Source: Cacconaster sp045617505 (GTDB lineage: Bacteria; Bacteroidota; Bacteroidia; Bacteroidales; UBA932). Taken from it: DNA of 64,000 nt. The notes under the pieces were generated by a model. The model saw only the letters and a list, made by a program, of their open reading frames with translations. It was not told the DNA's origin and made no database searches. This document shows positions 62,463-64,000 of the stretch, in pieces. The position numbers and the translations under genes were made by a program. The stretch spans positions 62,001 through 126,000 of the forward strand of contig JAZLIS010000064.1 of assembly GCA_045617505.1 (NCBI GenBank), written 5' to 3'. Every line of letters starts with the position of its first letter. Within the stretch, counting starts at the first letter, position 1.

Positions 62463-62993
62463 TCATCGGAATTTTCCGGCGACACTCCAGAGGACTATTC
62501 CTGCGGAGACGGAGACGTTCAGGGAGTGCTTGGTGCCGAACTGCGGGATTTCCAGACAGATGTCGGAGGCATCGACCACTTCCTGGCTCACTCCCTTGAC
62601 TTCGTTGCCGAAGATGTATGCGTACCTGCGTCCTTCTTCAGGGTGAAAAGCTCCGAGGCTGGTGGAGTTCTCTGCCTGTTCCACACTGACAATAGTATAA
62701 CCCTCCTCCTTGAGCTGCCCGACAAGTTCCAGAGTATTTTCCCTGTATTCCCACTCCACGCTGAACTCTGCTCCGAGGGCTGATTTGTGGATTTCGGGTG
62801 ACGGAGGGCAGGCACAGATGCCGCAAAGATATATTTTCCCCGTCCGGAAGGCATCGCAGGTTCTGAAAACCGACCCCACGTTGTGCAGACTGCGGATATT
62901 GTCAAGAATAACGACTGATGAAGACTTCTCCGCGGATTTGAATTCATCCACGCTCATCCTGTGCAGTTCGCTGTTCAAAAGTTTTCTGAACAT
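62463..62993 (-). CDS. SpoU/TrmH-type RNA methyltransferase
   Basis: 176 residues from the ATG at 62993 (an upstream TTG exists). SPOUT motifs: VVILDNIRSLHNVGSVFRTCD (motif 1, in part), AYIFGNEVKGVSQEV (motif 2) and CLEIPQFGTKHSLNVSVSAGI (motif 3, in part) forming the knotted SAM site. It would 2'-O-methylate a tRNA or rRNA ribose. The protein has no N-terminal substrate domain. Divergent from glyA. Confidence 0.92.
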   Translation of the reverse strand: MFRKLLNSELHRMSVDEFKSAEKSSSVVILDNIRSLHNVGSVFRTCDAFRTGKIYLCGICACPPSPEIHKSALGAEFSVEWEYRENTLELVGQLKEEGYTIVSVEQAENSTSLGAFHPEEGRRYAYIFGNEVKGVSQEVVDASDICLEIPQFGTKHSLNVSVSAGIVLWSVAGKFR

Positions 62994-63018
62994 AATTTCC
63001 AAATTAGGAGAAAAAAGG

Positions 63019-63026
63019 TAACTTTG
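63019..63026 (+). promoter_or_regulatory. -7 box of glyA
   Basis: TAACTTTG lies 23 nt before the ATG at 63050 and is consistent with the Bacteroidota -7 element. No strong -33 match. Confidence 0.55.
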
Positions 63027-63049
63027 TAGGACAAAAATAACAAAACAAT

Positions 63050-64000
63050 ATGAAATACGACGTACTGCTTTCAGATTTAATCAAGAAGGAAGAGGAGAGG
63101 CAGATGAGCGGTATAGAGCTTATCGCTTCCGAGAATTTTGTCAGTTCACAGGTACTTGAAGCGCTTGGCAGTGTCTGTACAAACAAATATGCCGAGGGTT
63201 ATCCCAATGCAAGATATTATGGAGGGTGTGAGGTTATCGATAAAATCGAGCAGCTCGCCATCGACCGCGTGAAACAGCTTTTTGATGCCGAATACGCCAA
63301 CGTGCAGCCTCATTCAGGGGCTCAGGCCAATACTGCTGTTCTTTTCGCCTGCCTTAAACCCGGCGATACGTTTATGGGTCTGGACCTCTCTCACGGAGGC
63401 CATCTCACCCACGGCTCTCCCGTCAACGTTTCCGGTAAGACATACAATGCCGTCAGCTATTGCGTCGATGAGGTTACGGGGCTGATTGATTATGACAAGA
63501 TGGCGCGCACAGCAAAGAAATGCAAGCCGAAAATGATTATCGGCGGCGCTTCGGCCTACTCCCGCGAGTGGGATTATGAAAGGATGCGCGCGATTGCGGA
63601 TTCCGTGGGAGCTCTGCTGATGATAGATATGGCCCACACTGCCGGTCTGATTGCGGCAGGGTTGCTGAAGAACCCCGTCAAGTATGCTCATATTGTAACA
63701 TCAACGACTCACAAGACCCTCAGGGGTCCCCGTGGCGGTATCATCCTTATGGGTAAGGACTTTGACAATCTCTGGGGTCTCACCACTCCCAAGGGCGAAG
63801 TCAGGAAGATGAGCGCCATCCTCAACTCGTCCATTTTCCCCGGCACACAGGGCGGTCCTCTTGAGCACTGCATCGCCGCCAAGGCCGTCTCTTTCTATGA
63901 GGCCCTTCAGCCCGAGTTCAAGGAATACCAGACTCAGGTTGTCAGGAATGCCGCGACTATGGCTGAAGAATTCACGGCCAGAGGTTACAAAGTGGTATCT
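63050..64000 (+). CDS. glyA: Serine hydroxymethyltransferase (3' end outside window)
   Basis: 317 codons are visible and the frame is open at base 64000. Fold type I PLP enzyme: GIELIASENFVS, YAEGYPNARYYGGCEV, HSGAQAN, the PLP-binding MIDMAHTAGLIAAG and Lys222 in STTHKTLRGPRGG. It makes glycine and 5,10-methylene-THF from serine. Both products feed the purine genes upstream (glycine to PurD, methylene-THF to FolD), though glyA is on the other strand with its own promoter. Confidence 0.98.
   Translation, partial: MKYDVLLSDLIKKEEERQMSGIELIASENFVSSQVLEALGSVCTNKYAEGYPNARYYGGCEVIDKIEQLAIDRVKQLFDAEYANVQPHSGAQANTAVLFACLKPGDTFMGLDLSHGGHLTHGSPVNVSGKTYNAVSYCVDEVTGLIDYDKMARTAKKCKPKMIIGGASAYSREWDYERMRAIADSVGALLMIDMAHTAGLIAAGLLKNPVKYAHIVTSTTHKTLRGPRGGIILMGKDFDNLWGLTTPKGEVRKMSAILNSSIFPGTQGGPLEHCIAAKAVSFYEALQPEFKEYQTQVVRNAATMAEEFTARGYKVVS

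Overview
The window looks like a chromosomal contig from a Bacteroidales-type Bacteroidota. The evidence is a fused SecDF, a SusC/SusD pair, BACON-type lipoproteins, DUF2723, DUF4271 and DUF6057 proteins, a mannose-1-P guanylyltransferase, and repeated Bacteroidota -7 promoter boxes (TAnnTTTG, sometimes with a TTTG -33 box). Moderate GC and very tight gene packing fit this. A genus cannot be assigned from the sequence alone. Two genes are cut by the window edges: secDF (left) and glyA (right).

Layout. 1-5.5 kb: end of secDF, a tyrosine recombinase and a large DUF2723 membrane protein. 5.5-9 kb: a plus-strand run of DUF4271, hemD, rnpA, yidD and a short uvrC. 9-15.2 kb (minus): a metallopeptidase-like/propeller/barrel protein, an ECF sigma operon (sigma, single-TM partner, Spy-like protein) and a split transketolase. 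15.2-17 kb: lepA, then a HEPN/MNT pair. 17.8-26 kb (minus): a carbohydrate locus with susC, susD, a Tat-exported GFO/IDH oxidoreductase, a DUF1080 lipoprotein and a TIM-barrel isomerase lipoprotein. This set matches what is known of 3-keto-glycoside processing. 26-30.4 kb (minus): a DUF6057 membrane protein, a CxxCH-bearing TolB-like lipoprotein and a thioredoxin-fold lipoprotein with no CxxC. 30.4-37.6 kb: acyltransferase, C69 dipeptidase, BACON-like lipoproteins, a sugar kinase/nucleotidyltransferase pair and comF. 37.6-38.1 kb: a hairpin-dense intergenic stretch and tRNA-Pro. 38.1-43 kb: rpsO, pnp, a small conserved protein, an NlpC/P60 hydrolase and a radical SAM protein. 43-59 kb (minus): one long compact run from purC2 through purE, purL, purC, purF, purM, purN, purH and a purD-folD fusion into an M23 peptidase, yraN, manC and pheS. 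59-64 kb: tRNA-Gly with an unusual structured 3' region, a secreted GH2 beta-galactosidase, an RNA methyltransferase and glyA.

The most notable signals are in the purine operon. PurD is fused directly to FolD. PurF keeps its phosphoribosyltransferase and Fe-S residues but has lost its N-terminal Cys and several glutamine-site residues. There is a second, divergent SAICAR-synthetase-like gene. Together these suggest an altered nitrogen and one-carbon supply to purine synthesis. Other points of interest are a UvrC lacking about 100 residues between its UVR and RNase H domains, a family of short palindromes with a constant 5-nt spacer, a duplicated hairpin module beside tRNA-Pro, a predicted pseudoknot downstream of tRNA-Gly, and divergent promoters whose -7 boxes form near-palindromes.
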